This document shows positions 18,359 to 27,361 of a stretch of DNA of 64,000 nt, one piece after another. Position 1 is the first letter of the stretch. The number at the start of each line of letters is the position of its first letter. The stretch lies in the NCBI RefSeq assembly GCF_004917065.1, contig NZ_SSYA01000001.1:1310161-1374160 (forward strand). The letters run 5' to 3'. The position numbers and the translations under genes were made by a program. Under the pieces are notes generated by a model. The model saw only the letters and a list, made by a program, of their open reading frames with translations. It searched no databases and was not told the DNA's origin. Source of the DNA: Geomonas ferrireducens (GTDB lineage Bacteria > Desulfobacterota > Desulfuromonadia > Geobacterales > Geobacteraceae).

Positions 18359-18820
18359 ATGCTGAAACGGTTGCTGCCGCTTTTGTTTTTGCTGCTGTTC
18401 GCTGGGGTGTCGCAGGCAGCACCCAAGCCTGACGACCACGAGGCGTTGGCCGGGCTTAAGAGCGCGCGGGTCATCTTCGATGTCCGGGTCCCGGACCTGG
18501 AAAGGCTCATTTTCAACCTGGAGCTCCTCGCCGAGACGCTGGAAGGGATGAATGCCCAGGGGGTGCGCCCGGAGATGGTGGTTTCCTTCCGCGGGCCGGG
18601 TGTGAAACTGCTGACCGCTTCCGTGATCGACAAGGAGGCGCTGGAACTGATCAGGGGGCTTAAGAAGCAGGGGGTGCGTTTCGAGGTCTGCTCGGTGGCG
18701 GTGCGGGTCTTCAAGGCGGATCCCGCGCAACTGGTCCCTGAGGTGAAGCTGGTGGGAAACGGGCTCACCTCGCTGATCGGCTACCAGAACAAGGGTTACG
18801 CGGTGATCACCCTCAATTGA
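18359..18820 (+). CDS. Exported DsrE/DsrF-like protein in ovothiol operon
   Basis: This 153-residue protein has a strong signal peptide (LLPLLFLLLFAGVSQA). The mature part resembles the DsrE/F-like sulfur-relay fold: the RVIFDVRVPDLERLIFNL start, FRGPGVKLL, and a Cys in VRFEVCSVAV near residue 120 where DsrE-type proteins often carry their reactive Cys. It starts 3 bases after ovoB, so it is almost certainly co-transcribed. A periplasmic sulfur carrier or thiol-handling role is plausible, but no such partner is established for ovothiol to my knowledge. The family call is by eye and moderate. Confidence 0.6.
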   Translation: MLKRLLPLLFLLLFAGVSQAAPKPDDHEALAGLKSARVIFDVRVPDLERLIFNLELLAETLEGMNAQGVRPEMVVSFRGPGVKLLTASVIDKEALELIRGLKKQGVRFEVCSVAVRVFKADPAQLVPEVKLVGNGLTSLIGYQNKGYAVITLN

Positions 18821-18832
18821 TGCGTATTAGAT

Positions 18833-18867
18833 CCCCCCTCCCAGCCTCCCCCCTCCGGGGGGAGGAG
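18833..18867. repeat. GC-rich palindromic dispersed repeat, copy 2
   Basis: A CCTCCCCCCTCCGGGGGGAGG palindrome with the CCCTCCC arm on its left, after the ovothiol operon. It pairs in inverted orientation with copy 3 about 100 bases on. Confidence 0.7.
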
Positions 18868-18965
18868 CCATGGACCGGCCTGTCTGCCATGCAGGAGGAG
18901 GGTACGCCATGAGTGCCTATCGACCGCCCCCGCGTCCAAGGAATGTAAGAAGGCGATGACCACAG

Positions 18966-19033
18966 TTCCCTCCCCCCGGAGGGGGAGGGTTAGGGAGGGA
19001 GAAGAGGGAGAAGAGGGAGAAGAGGGAGAAGAA
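18966..19033. repeat. GC-rich palindromic repeat copy 3 plus 9-bp tandem repeat
   Basis: CCCTCCCCCCGGAGGGGGAGGG with a GGGAGGGA arm on its right (18966-19000) runs into about four copies of the 9-mer GAGGGAGAA (to 19033). The tandem array ends a few bases from the guaC stop codon and may have arisen by slippage from the repeat arm. Confidence 0.7.
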
Positions 19034-19035
19034 AA

Positions 19036-20079
19036 TTACCCGAAGATCCTGTTCTCCTGTTCCTGCACCCGGATGAAGGTGGTCCTCTTGGTGAGCTCTT
19101 TTAGCGCCGAGGCGCCGACGTAGGTGCAGGCCGAACGCACCCCGCCGAGGATGTCGCGCACCGTCTCGTCGATCGGTCCCCGGTAGGGGACTTCCACCGT
19201 CTTCCCCTCCGATGCCCGGTAATGGGCGACGCCCCCGGAATGCTTGTCCATAGCGGTCGCGGAGCTCATGCCGTAGAAGAGCTTGAACTGCCGCCCCCCG
19301 CGTTCCACCACCTGGCCGCCGCTCTCGTCGTGGCCGGCTAACATCCCCCCGAGCATTACGAAATCGGCCCCTCCCCCGAACGCCTTGGCGACGTCACCGG
19401 GGCAGGTGCAGCCGCCGTCGGAGATGATCCTCCCCCCGAGGCCGTGCGCCGCGTCGGCGCACTCAATCACCGCGGAGAGCTGCGGATAGCCGACGCCCGC
19501 CTTCACCCGCGTCGTGCAGACCGAGCCGGGGCCGATGCCGACCTTCACGATGTCCGCCCCCGACAGGAGGAGTTCCTCGACCATCTCGCCGGTGACCACG
19601 TTGCCCGCGACGATGGTCTTCTCCGGAAAAGCGTCGCGCGCCCGCTGCACGAATTCGACGAAGCTCTCCGCATAGCCGTTCGCGACGTCGATGCAGATGA
19701 ACTGCAGCTTCGGGTGGTTGGCGATGATGGTGGAGAACTTGTCGAAATCGGCATCCGAGGTGCCGGTGCTTACCATGATGCGGTTGTAGATGTCGTCGCC
19801 ATGGTTGTGGTTTTCCAGCCAGGCGTCCCACTGCGCGATGGTGTAGTGTTTGTGCAGCGCGGTCAGCATCCCGTGTTCCGCCAGCCGGTCCGCCACTTCG
19901 AAGGTGCCTGTGGTGTCCATGTTGGCGGCGATGACCGGCACGCCGGTCCAGTCGTATTTGCTATGCAGGAATCTGAAGTGCCGCTGCAGATCGACCTGTG
20001 ACCTGCTTTTCAGGTTCGAGCGCTTCGGTCGGATCAGCACGTCACTGAATCCAAGCTTTACGTCACTCTCGAGAAACAT
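19036..20079 (-). CDS. guaC: GMP reductase
   Basis: This enzyme reduces GMP to IMP with NADPH, returning guanine nucleotides to the purine pool. It is 347 residues with a TIM-barrel fold. The catalytic Cys is in GPGSVCTTR near residue 186, and substrate- and cofactor-binding parts ([28 protein letters not shown]) are present. The absence of CBS domains and the [10 protein letters not shown] form separate it from IMP dehydrogenase. It is transcribed alone. Confidence 0.93.
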   Translation of the reverse strand: MFLESDVKLGFSDVLIRPKRSNLKSRSQVDLQRHFRFLHSKYDWTGVPVIAANMDTTGTFEVADRLAEHGMLTALHKHYTIAQWDAWLENHNHGDDIYNRIMVSTGTSDADFDKFSTIIANHPKLQFICIDVANGYAESFVEFVQRARDAFPEKTIVAGNVVTGEMVEELLLSGADIVKVGIGPGSVCTTRVKAGVGYPQLSAVIECADAAHGLGGRIISDGGCTCPGDVAKAFGGGADFVMLGGMLAGHDESGGQVVERGGRQFKLFYGMSSATAMDKHSGGVAHYRASEGKTVEVPYRGPIDETVRDILGGVRSACTYVGASALKELTKRTTFIRVQEQENRIFG

Positions 20080-20237
20080 CTGGACGCCTCCGGTACTGTG
20101 TGAGATTCGGATCGGCCCTGTGTCGGACCAGTAAAGAGAGTACAGGAAAAAGGATCGAGCACAAGGAGCGTGTGATTCCGCCGGGTTGGTTGAGTTTGGC
20201 GGGAGCGTGTGATAGAGTGCCGCCGGGGGGACTACGC

Positions 20238-21488
20238 ATGCTCGATCACCGTCAGCGCCGTCAGCGCTGGATTATCTTTGGCATACTGTCACTGATCTAC
20301 ATCCTCGTTTACTTCTACCGCGTCTCGCTCGCGGTGGTTGCCAAGGACGTCGCGCGTGACCTTAAGCTGACGCCTGCCGAGCTAGGCTCCCTCTCAAGCA
20401 TCCTCTTCTATGTCTATGCCGCGGCGCAGATCCCGCTGGGACCGATGATCGACCGGCTGGGGAGCCGCGTGGTGATCAGCGGCTGCGGTGTGCTGACCGC
20501 CGTTGGGGGGATCCTCTTCTCGCAGGCGTCCGGTATGGGGCAGGCGCTCGTGGCGCGCGTATTCATCGGCGTCGGGACCGCGGCAGTCCTCATGGCTACC
20601 TTCAGCCTCTTCAGTCACTGGTTCACCAAGCAGGAATTCGGCAAGGCGTCCGGCCTCATGGTGGCGGTGGGGAACATGGGGAATCTGGCGGGAACGGCGC
20701 CGCTTGCCCTGGCCGTCTCCTGGATCGGCTGGCGCAACTCGTTTCTGACCGTCGGCGTGATGCAGGCGCTTGCAACGCTGCTCGTTTTCCTGGTGGTAAA
20801 GGACCGGCCCGCTACAGCCTGTGAGAACACGACGAGCGAGCCTGCACCCGCGGCGATGGGGATGCTGGAGGCATGGAAGCGGATCACGAGCAACCGTGAC
20901 TTCTGGCTCCTGGCCGGGCTCGCCTTCGCCTGGTACGGCTGCTATCTCGCGGTGCAGGGGTTATGGGGCGGCCCGTACCTTATGGAGGTGTTGAAGCTTA
21001 CACGGGAAGAGACGGGGCGGATGCTCATGTGCACCTCGATCGGCTTCATCTGCGGCAGCCTCGTCATCGACAGCATCGCCCGAAAGCTGGTGCGTTCCTA
21101 CAAGAAGACCTTTCTCGGCGGACAGATCGTCCTGCTCATCCTGATGACGGCCTTCCAGGGGCCGCTCGACCACCTCTCCATGCCGCTTCTGGCAATATTC
21201 TTCCTCTGCTTAGGACTCGCCGTTTCGAGCGGCGTCATGATCTACCCCATCAACCGCTCCATGTTCCCGGTCTCCATCGTAGGCACCGCCCTCACCTCGA
21301 TCAACCTGTTCGTGCTGCTCGGTGCGGCGTCGGTGCAGCAGATCATGGGTGGGATCATCGGTGCGGTCGGGAAAACGACGCCGGAAGCGACGGCGCAGGC
21401 TTTCCATTCGGCGTTCCTTTTCCCGGTCGGCGTTCAGGCGCTGGCCGCGGCCATGTTCTTCTTCGCAAGGGATTACTGGGAAAAATAG
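20238..21488 (+). CDS. Major facilitator superfamily transporter
   Basis: This is a 416-residue permease with about twelve hydrophobic segments and the MFS loop 2-3 motif in the form [12 protein letters not shown]. The start region ([20 protein letters not shown]) resembles the organophosphate/hexose-phosphate type of anion:proton symporter group, but the substrate cannot be read from sequence. The ATG at 20238 has a GGGGGGA box 7 bases upstream; the frame is open back to 20100 without support. Confidence 0.82.
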   Translation: MLDHRQRRQRWIIFGILSLIYILVYFYRVSLAVVAKDVARDLKLTPAELGSLSSILFYVYAAAQIPLGPMIDRLGSRVVISGCGVLTAVGGILFSQASGMGQALVARVFIGVGTAAVLMATFSLFSHWFTKQEFGKASGLMVAVGNMGNLAGTAPLALAVSWIGWRNSFLTVGVMQALATLLVFLVVKDRPATACENTTSEPAPAAMGMLEAWKRITSNRDFWLLAGLAFAWYGCYLAVQGLWGGPYLMEVLKLTREETGRMLMCTSIGFICGSLVIDSIARKLVRSYKKTFLGGQIVLLILMTAFQGPLDHLSMPLLAIFFLCLGLAVSSGVMIYPINRSMFPVSIVGTALTSINLFVLLGAASVQQIMGGIIGAVGKTTPEATAQAFHSAFLFPVGVQALAAAMFFFARDYWEK

Positions 21489-21508
21489 ATAAAAGGCAGG
21501 GAAACGGG

Positions 21509-22522
21509 TTAGCCGGCGAGGGCTTCCATGACGGCGCGGAAGGCGTGCAGGTTCTTGGCGCGGGTGAACTGCTTCAGCTCGCGCGCGAGTTCCGGGTCTT
21601 CAACCTGCGAGACGACCCCCTTGATCTTGCCGAGCACCTGCATGTCGCCGCAGAAGAGCGCGCAGAAGCGGGGCAGGAGGTCGTTCAGGTAGCGGTGCAG
21701 CATGGCGCGCCGTTCCGCAGGATCAGGCTCGGCGGCGGCACGACCGCGCAGCCTCTCGAAGAGCATCGGATCGCCGACGCCGCCGCGCCCGAGCATGAGC
21801 CCGGCGGCACCGGTCTCCTCGAGGAGCTTCAGGCCGAAGGCGGTGCTCCGGATGTCGCCGTTGGCGATGACCGGTATGGAGGTCTGCCTGATCACCTCGG
21901 CGGTGACGGCGTGGTCGGCCAGCCCCTCGTACGCCTGGCGCACCGTGCGCGGATGCAGCACGAGGAAGTCGACGCGCGCCTTTTCGAAGAGCGGAAGGAG
22001 CGAGAAGATCTGCCGGGGATCTTCGTAGCCGGCGCGGATCTTCACCGAGAAGGAGCCGTGGATGGTCTCCCGCAGCGCAGGGATGATCTCCTCGAGAAGC
22101 TCCGGGCGCTTCAACATCCCCCCTCCGGTCAACCCGCTGGTCATGCGGCCGTAGGGGCATCCCATGTTCAGGTTGATGTGCACCGCCCCCGCGTTCTGCG
22201 CCGTCCTGGCCGCGGCGACCAGCGCGTCGCGGCCGTGCCCGATCAGCTGCACCACGAGCGGCACGCCGTTCTCGGCTGGGGCTATCTCGCGCAGGTCGCC
22301 CGGCATGAGGAGCTTTTTCTCGGATTGGGAGTTCACCCGCATGAACTCGGTCCACACCACGTCCGGACGCACCCAGGTGGTGAACGCCTCGCGCAGGGCG
22401 CGGTTGGTAAGCCCCTGCATCGGTGCGAGCATGAGCGGTTTTTCCCCGGGATTCCAGGGGAGGACGTGCTTCGTTTGCGGTTGGTTGGTGGGAATGCTTG
22501 CTTCTGAGGTCGGCATGTTCAT
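21509..22522 (-). CDS. tRNA-dihydrouridine synthase
   Basis: This FMN enzyme reduces specific uridines in tRNA. It is 337 residues with the Dus signatures: LAPMQGLTNRALR at the barrel start, the catalytic Cys in NMGCPYGRM, then KIRAGYED, VLHPRT and VIANGDI. The subfamily (DusA, B or C type) cannot be settled by eye. The N-terminal ~25 residues are a poorly conserved extension, and either Met at positions 1 or 3 could be the start because the ribosome site is weak. Confidence 0.88.
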   Translation of the reverse strand: MNMPTSEASIPTNQPQTKHVLPWNPGEKPLMLAPMQGLTNRALREAFTTWVRPDVVWTEFMRVNSQSEKKLLMPGDLREIAPAENGVPLVVQLIGHGRDALVAAARTAQNAGAVHINLNMGCPYGRMTSGLTGGGMLKRPELLEEIIPALRETIHGSFSVKIRAGYEDPRQIFSLLPLFEKARVDFLVLHPRTVRQAYEGLADHAVTAEVIRQTSIPVIANGDIRSTAFGLKLLEETGAAGLMLGRGGVGDPMLFERLRGRAAAEPDPAERRAMLHRYLNDLLPRFCALFCGDMQVLGKIKGVVSQVEDPELARELKQFTRAKNLHAFRAVMEALAG

Positions 22523-22615
22523 CGGGGATGTATCTTACGAGGGACTGGAAGGGGGACTTCCCCGATCGCTTCGTGCGACGGTTGATCCCCCTCCCGGTCT
22601 TCCTTCTTCAGGTAT

Positions 22616-23125
22616 CTAGGCTATTTCGAGCAGTTCGATTTCGTAGGTGATGTCCTCGCCCGCCAGCGGGTGGTTAGCGTCGACCACGATGGCGCTCTCG
22701 TTCACCTCGACCACGACCACCTCTACCGGTTCGTCGTCCTCACCGGTGAGTTCCAGTTCCATGCCTACTTCCGGGACGATGTCGCCGGTCAGCTGCTCGC
22801 GGCTGATGGCGAAGACCTCGTCCTCGTCGTACTCGCCGAAAGCGTCCGCGGCGGGGATCACGATGGTTTTCTTCTCGCCGGGAGCCATGCCGACCAGGGC
22901 CTCCTCGATCTGCGGGAAGAAGTCTTCGTTGCCGATGGTGATGGGGAGCGGACCGGTCTCGTGGCAACCGCAGCCGTCGTCGTCGCAGCCGCAGTCATCA
23001 TCGCAGCCGCAGTCGTCGTCTTCGCAGCAGCCAGCTTCCTTGATGGTGGTGTCGAAGACCGAACCGTCTTCCAGGCTTGCGGTGTAATTGATGAGAACTT
23101 TGTCGCCTTTTTTTGCAAATGCCAT
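22616..23125 (-). CDS. FKBP-type peptidyl-prolyl isomerase with Asp/Cys-rich metal-binding insertion
   Basis: This is a SlyD-like cytoplasmic FKBP isomerase/chaperone of 169 residues. It opens as usual (KGDKVLINYTASLEDGSVFDTT) and has the chaperone insert-in-flap region (FGEYDEDEVFAISREQL). An unusual stretch of about 25 residues (roughly 33-57) sits between the first strands. It is built from repeats of C-E/D-D-D-C-G-C-D-D-D and ends CGCH, with nine Cys and one His. In SlyD the metal-binding Cys/His tail is at the C-terminus; here it has moved to an internal loop near the active site. Nickel, zinc or copper binding is an inference. Confidence 0.85.
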   Translation of the reverse strand: MAFAKKGDKVLINYTASLEDGSVFDTTIKEAGCCEDDDCGCDDDCGCDDDGCGCHETGPLPITIGNEDFFPQIEEALVGMAPGEKKTIVIPAADAFGEYDEDEVFAISREQLTGDIVPEVGMELELTGEDDEPVEVVVVEVNESAIVVDANHPLAGEDITYEIELLEIA

Positions 23126-23341
23126 TTAATTTGTTCCTTCTGTGGGGTTGATATCTAGCCCGTGGCTGTTCAGGGGGATGTTACGTGGGACGCCCCCCGC
23201 TCGTCCAGTAAAATCTCTCACAGGTTCCTTTTTTCTCGACGGATCTGCACTTTGCGTCCCTCGCATGAAGATGCACGCGAGGCTTTACAGCGTGAGTGGC
23301 AATGTGAAATCATTGAATAAAGGGGGGAAGGAGGACCGGCC

Positions 23342-23548
23342 ATGACGGAACCGAGGAAGAAAGTGACAATTGAAGAGCGCAACTCCAGGTTCAGAACCCT
23401 GGGCGTCGACGATAACCTGCTCGGGCACTGGCATACCCTGTTCGAAAGAGAGAATCCCTCCGGCCATGAAAGCTTCCAAGAGTGGCTGGGGCTGCCCGAG
23501 GAGCGGACCGCTCAGGTGTGCTCGAAATCCGCTGAATCGAAGAAATGA
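23342..23548 (+). CDS. Hypothetical small protein (68 aa)
   Basis: The gene has a good ribosome site (AGGAGG before the ATG). The protein is hydrophilic and Glu/Arg-rich with one His-Trp-His stretch (LLGHWHTLFERENPSG) and a single Cys near the end. No membrane segment, signal peptide or known domain is recognised. It is convergent with the membrane protein at 23661 and separated from it by a hairpin. Confidence 0.5.
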   Translation: MTEPRKKVTIEERNSRFRTLGVDDNLLGHWHTLFERENPSGHESFQEWLGLPEERTAQVCSKSAESKK

Positions 23549-23575
23549 ACCGAGAAGTAACCTGCCTTAGGGGCA

Positions 23576-23608
23576 TCTCCCGGGAGAGCGAAGCCTGCTC
23601 CCGGGAGA
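23576..23608. terminator. Hairpin between convergent genes
   Basis: A perfect 10-bp inverted repeat (TCTCCCGGGA with TCCCGGGAGA, 13-base loop). It lies between two convergent genes and could end transcription from either side, although no strong U-tract follows. Confidence 0.45.
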
Positions 23609-23660
23609 AAATCGCCCGTCACCCTTTGTCTTTACTTAAGTCCCCAGGTTGTCAGTTGTA

Positions 23661-24119
23661 TCACTTGCTGAGCTTCTTCACGGCAAAGCTGTAGCACTGC
23701 AGGTAGGTGAGGATGGTGAGCAGGAAGCTGTAGATGATGATGCTAAGGATGAAGGGGTCCGCGGGCGCGGCCAGTGAGAAGATGAAGTAGAAGCCCATGG
23801 TGGAAATTTTGGTGATGTCGGCCCAGCGTTTCTTTTTGGTGAATTCTTTGGATTCCCGTTCACTCAGTTCCCTGTCGACCAACGAGAAATCGCGCTCGGC
23901 CTCTTTGGCCGCGAAGCGGTAGATCGGGTAGAAAAGCAGGAGCTGGATCACGAACGCGGCGACCACGCCGTTCATGAACCGATAACCCCTACCCACTGCC
24001 AGCAGATGGTGCTGGAACTTCACCGCGGTGTACACCAGCAGCGCGATAAGTCCGAATTGCGCAACGGTGAATATCTTGACGGTCTTGTTGATCTTCTTCT
24101 GGTCCAGGATAGCCGGCAT
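23661..24119 (-). CDS. Hypothetical inner-membrane protein (152 aa)
   Basis: There are four predicted membrane helices: around IFTVAQFGLIALLVYTAV, FMNGVVAAFVIQLLLFYPIY, ITKISTMGFYFIFSLAA and PFILSIIIYSFLLTILTYL. A charged cytoplasmic loop (AAKEAERDFSLVDRELSERE) lies between helices 2 and 3. An AAAGGAG box precedes the ATG at 24119; the longer frame to 24176 lacks support. I do not recognise the family. Confidence 0.65.
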   Translation of the reverse strand: MPAILDQKKINKTVKIFTVAQFGLIALLVYTAVKFQHHLLAVGRGYRFMNGVVAAFVIQLLLFYPIYRFAAKEAERDFSLVDRELSERESKEFTKKKRWADITKISTMGFYFIFSLAAPADPFILSIIIYSFLLTILTYLQCYSFAVKKLSK

Positions 24120-24370
24120 GTCGTCTCCTTTGGTCGGTGTTGCCTGCTGCAGCCTCAGCTTGCAATAACATAGCAAATAAAATATTGTTTTACAAGTTCC
24201 CAGTCTGAACGATCGGCGACCGTCTTTTTGGATTGAACCGCCACGTGGAATCTAGTAAGTTGTAGCGACTTCGAGCCGCGGGGGCGCCGGCGGACCGACG
24301 TATCCTGTTTTATTGGCGACTCTCGTGGGGTCCGTGCCCCCGCCAAGATGGCGCAATAGGAGGCCCTTTA

Positions 24371-25015
24371 ATGGATGTGACACTGAACGGAATCGAACTG
24401 CGGGTGCTGGGATCCCTTATTGAGAAGGAGCTTACCACCCCGGAATACTACCCTCTTTCCCTGAACGCACTCGTGAACGCCTGCAACCAGAAGTCGAACC
24501 GTGACCCGGTGCTGAACCTCGACGAGGCCGAGGTGACCGGCGCCCTCGATTCGCTCCGTTTCAAGCAGTTCGCGCTCATCTCGGGCACCGGTGGGCGCGT
24601 CGCCAAATACCGCCACACCCTGGTGGAGAAGTTCCGCTTCTCCCCGGCCGAACTCTCCGTGCTGTGCGAGCTGATGCTGCGCGGCCCGCAGACCGTCGGG
24701 GAACTGAGGACCCGTGGCGAGCGGATGCATCCTTTCGCTGACCTGACCGAGGTGGAAAGCGTGCTGCAGGATCTCATGGAGCGGACTCCGCCCCTGGTGG
24801 TTCGCCTGCCGCGTCAGCCCGGCCGCAAGGAGTCGCGCTACTGTCAGCTCTTCGCAGGCGAGCCGGATATGAGCGAAGCGGCGGCGCCGGAAGCCCCGCG
24901 TAACGGCGGGGGCGACGACCGGATTGCCAAACTGGAACAGGAGGTGGCCGATCTGCGCGAGGAAGTGGCGGCCCTGCGCCTGGCCATGGATGAATTCAGG
25001 AAATCTTTCGAATAG
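24371..25015 (+). CDS. YceH-family (DUF480) protein
   Basis: This conserved bacterial protein of two winged-helix-like domains has no settled function. The family signatures are clear: LNGIELRVLGSLIEKELTTPEYYPLS at the start, NALVNACNQKSNRDPV, then LSVLCELMLRGPQT and GRKESRYCQLF. The last ~35 residues form a coiled-coil tail (IAKLEQEVADLREEVAALRL). It is the first of three tightly spaced genes. Confidence 0.88.
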   Translation: MDVTLNGIELRVLGSLIEKELTTPEYYPLSLNALVNACNQKSNRDPVLNLDEAEVTGALDSLRFKQFALISGTGGRVAKYRHTLVEKFRFSPAELSVLCELMLRGPQTVGELRTRGERMHPFADLTEVESVLQDLMERTPPLVVRLPRQPGRKESRYCQLFAGEPDMSEAAAPEAPRNGGGDDRIAKLEQEVADLREEVAALRLAMDEFRKSFE

Positions 25016-25025
25016 GAGTGCTGTC

Positions 25026-25328
25026 ATGACTGTTTCCAAGGAAGAGCTCGCCACCAAGGTGGACATCACGGACTGGCTGTCGCTCAGGGCGCATCTGGAG
25101 CGGGGCGGCGTCATCCTCGTGGACCCGCTGCTGGAGCTTGCCGAGGTGGGAAGCACGCTGGCTGCCGACGATGTGAAGACGGTCGAGCGCTGGCTCTCCT
25201 CTGCGCTTCTCACCAAGCCGTCTCTCGAGCAGATCCGCATGTGGGACGCGGAGCAGGGGAAGACCTTCAACTGCCTGATCATTTCCCCGTATGTTTTGAT
25301 CCAGGAACCGGCCCCGGCAAAGGGGTAG
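25026..25328 (+). CDS. DUF2288-family protein
   Basis: This cytoplasmic protein of 100 residues matches the small DUF2288 type: an amphipathic start (LATKVDITDWLSLRAHLERG), VILVDPLLELAEVG, and an ending with WDAEQGKTFNCLIISPYVLIQE. No function is known. An AGGAG box precedes the ATG at 25026, 10 bases after the YceH gene, so the two are probably co-transcribed. Confidence 0.7.
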   Translation: MTVSKEELATKVDITDWLSLRAHLERGGVILVDPLLELAEVGSTLAADDVKTVERWLSSALLTKPSLEQIRMWDAEQGKTFNCLIISPYVLIQEPAPAKG

Positions 25329-25339
25329 AAGGAGGCGGC

Positions 25340-26065
25340 ATGGAAAATGAGCAAGGAGCGAGTGTCACCTGTTCGCACTGCAGCGCGGTCTGGCACAAGG
25401 AAGGCACCACCAACTGCTGGAGCGGCGACCCGGCTGTAGCCCCGCCGCGCCCTGGGAACTGTCCCGCCGGAACGCACGGCGAGGTGATCGCTGAGGCGCT
25501 CGAGCTGATGAAAGGGGAGGGGGAAGACGCGAAGATGGCGTTCGTGGCGGCGCGCGTCGAGGGGCTTTGCTACCAGCCCATCCCTGGAAGCGACGCGGTG
25601 AACGCACGCTGGACCCGCGTCGAGGACACCATCGCCTTTGCAAAGTTGATGGGTTACCAAAAGATCGGCATCGCCACCTGCATCGGGCTTCTGGAAGAGT
25701 GCGAACGCCTGGTCGCCATCCTGAAGGCGCAGGGGTTCACACCGTACAGCGTCTGTTGCAAGGCGGGGAGCATCGACAAGAACGACCTGGGACTCGCCGA
25801 GGGCGACAAGGTGCGTCCGGGGACCTTCGAGCCGGCGTGCAACCCGATCGCCCAGGCCGAGATCTGCAACGGGCTTGGGACCGACATGAACATGATCGTA
25901 GGGCTCTGCGTGGGGCACGACATGCTCTTCAACAAGTACTCGAAGGCCCCGGTTACCACACTGGTCGTAAAAGACCGCGTCACCGGCCACAACCCCGCCG
26001 CCGTCCTGTACGGCCAGAATTTCTATTATAAGAGACTGCAGAAGGGGCCCATGGTGGTGGAGTAG
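25340..26065 (+). CDS. DUF1847-family Cys-rich protein
   Basis: This 241-residue cytoplasmic protein starts with a putative metal site (CSHCSAVWHKEGTTNCW). It carries many further Cys residues, including GIATCIGLLEECERL, YSVCCKAG, EPACNPIAQAEICN and LCVGHDM. Pairs of this spacing suggest a metal cluster or zinc sites. DUF1847 proteins are widespread in anaerobes and uncharacterised. It starts after GAAGGAGG and ends the YceH-DUF2288-DUF1847 unit before a strong terminator. Confidence 0.82.
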   Translation: MENEQGASVTCSHCSAVWHKEGTTNCWSGDPAVAPPRPGNCPAGTHGEVIAEALELMKGEGEDAKMAFVAARVEGLCYQPIPGSDAVNARWTRVEDTIAFAKLMGYQKIGIATCIGLLEECERLVAILKAQGFTPYSVCCKAGSIDKNDLGLAEGDKVRPGTFEPACNPIAQAEICNGLGTDMNMIVGLCVGHDMLFNKYSKAPVTTLVVKDRVTGHNPAAVLYGQNFYYKRLQKGPMVVE

Positions 26066-26090
26066 GCCGGCTCCGAAAGGTCCAGACCCC

Positions 26091-26132
26091 AAAGCCCGTT
26101 CATCCTCGCGATGCACGGGCTTTTTATTTTTT
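26091..26132 (+). terminator. Rho-independent terminator
   Basis: A perfect 9-bp stem (AAAGCCCGT with ACGGGCTTT) is followed by a T-rich tail (TTTATTTTTTG). It ends the YceH-DUF2288-DUF1847 transcript. Confidence 0.85.
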
Positions 26133-26503
26133 GACGCACCCTTGCGCCGCTCGCTTCATCGCGTGCCGGTTTTTTGACTGCGGCGATCTGCAGGCCCTGT
26201 CAGGCGAGATTCGGCGCGTGGCTTTAGTTACGGGAAGTCGGTTGTGTTAGAAAAGTACAATCGTTTGGCGCTGTGTTTTCACCTGCCCTTGATCTTCTAG
26301 GTGGTCAGGGCACGTGCGGCAAATGTCGGAAACTACAGGTAAGTCGCTGTTTGCGCAGTTCTGCTAGAGACGCCTTTACTCCCTCCTCCGAGGAAAAAGT
26401 CCCGCCGAACGGCACGCATGGTGAAAAGAGCCTCCCCCATATCGGCCGCACCAAAGAAAACCGGCAAGAAAGCCGGGAACCAAACCAGAAGGGGGAAATA
26501 CCA
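26133..26503. other. Long leader region upstream of flagellin
   Basis: About 370 bases contain no supported gene. A hairpin with a 10-bp imperfect stem (TGCCCTTGATC with GGTCAGGGCA, around 26285-26313) lies in the probable 5' untranslated region. I looked for sigma-28 and sigma-54 promoter elements and a c-di-GMP riboswitch and found no convincing match. Confidence 0.4.
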
Positions 26504-27322
26504 ATGTCAACCAGCGATATCTCTTTAACCGCAGGAATGAGGACCAACCTCCTCAACCTGCAGCAGACCAGCAAGCTCCTGAACAGAACGCAGGAGAGGC
26601 TCTCCTCGGGCAAACAGGTGAACAGCGCTCTGGACAACCCGACTAACTACTTCGCCGCGCAGAACGCGACCCAGCGCGCCAGCGACCTCGCCGACCGCAA
26701 GGACGGCATGGCCGAGGCGGTGCAGACCGTCTCGGCGGCGAACGCAGGCATCACCGCCATCACCGGCCTGATCAATGCGGCCAAAGGTATCGCGCAGTCC
26801 GCTCTTTCCACCAGCGATACCACGACCAGGTCCACGCTGTCGACCCAGTACGACACCATTCGGGCCCAGATCGACAACGTCTCCTCAGACTCCGGTTACC
26901 GCGGCCTGAACCTGCTGAGCGCCACCAACACCCTGACGGTCAACTTCAACGAGGACGCGAGCTCGAGCCTCGACGTCAAAGGCTTCCTCGCAAACTCAAC
27001 CGGTCTGAGCCTCACCACCGCAAGCGGCTCGTGGGCTGCCAACTCCAACATCACCACCGACACGGCGAAGATGGACACGGCAATTTCGACCTTGAGGACC
27101 AACACCCAGACCCTGGCCGCGAACCTGAACATCATCACCACGCGCCAGACCTTTACCGACAGCATGATCGCAACGCTGCAGACCGGCGCCGACAACCTGA
27201 CACTGGCCGATATGAACCAGGAAGGCGCCAACATGCTGATGCTGCAAACCCGTCAGAGCTTGGGTACCACTTCGCTTTCCATGTCTTCACAGGCGGCGCA
27301 GTCGGTCCTCAAACTCTTCTAA
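26504..27322 (+). CDS. fliC: Flagellin
   Basis: This is the filament protein of 272 residues, near the minimal flagellin length. The conserved N-terminal D0/D1 helices (NLLNLQQTSKLLNRTQERLSSGKQVNSALDNP) and C-terminal helices (QEGANMLMLQTRQSLGTTSL, then QSVLKLF) are intact. The variable middle is very short. The start has GGGGGAAA upstream of the ATG at 26504; the frame is open further upstream but that portion is not flagellin-like. It stands alone, with a hairpin after its stop codon and no other flagellar gene in the window. Confidence 0.92.
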   Translation: MSTSDISLTAGMRTNLLNLQQTSKLLNRTQERLSSGKQVNSALDNPTNYFAAQNATQRASDLADRKDGMAEAVQTVSAANAGITAITGLINAAKGIAQSALSTSDTTTRSTLSTQYDTIRAQIDNVSSDSGYRGLNLLSATNTLTVNFNEDASSSLDVKGFLANSTGLSLTTASGSWAANSNITTDTAKMDTAISTLRTNTQTLAANLNIITTRQTFTDSMIATLQTGADNLTLADMNQEGANMLMLQTRQSLGTTSLSMSSQAAQSVLKLF

Positions 27323-27331
27323 ACCTCAACC

Positions 27332-27361
27332 CGCTCCGGAGGGAATTCCCCCTCCGGAGCG
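27332..27361 (+). terminator. Terminator hairpin after flagellin
   Basis: A perfect 12-bp stem (CGCTCCGGAGGG with CCCTCCGGAGCG, 6-base loop) lies 10 bases after the stop codon and is followed by ACCTTTC. About 210 bases with nothing recognisable separate it from the next gene. Confidence 0.7.

Noticed and set aside
18994..19033. CRISPR-like tandem repeat
   Set aside because: The unit is only 9 bases with no spacers and no cas genes; it is simple slippage DNA.
26280..26360. Possible c-di-GMP (GEMM) riboswitch before flagellin
   Set aside because: GGCAAA and GAAA fragments are present, but the conserved core (GGGACGCAAAGCC type) and tetraloop-receptor pattern are missing.
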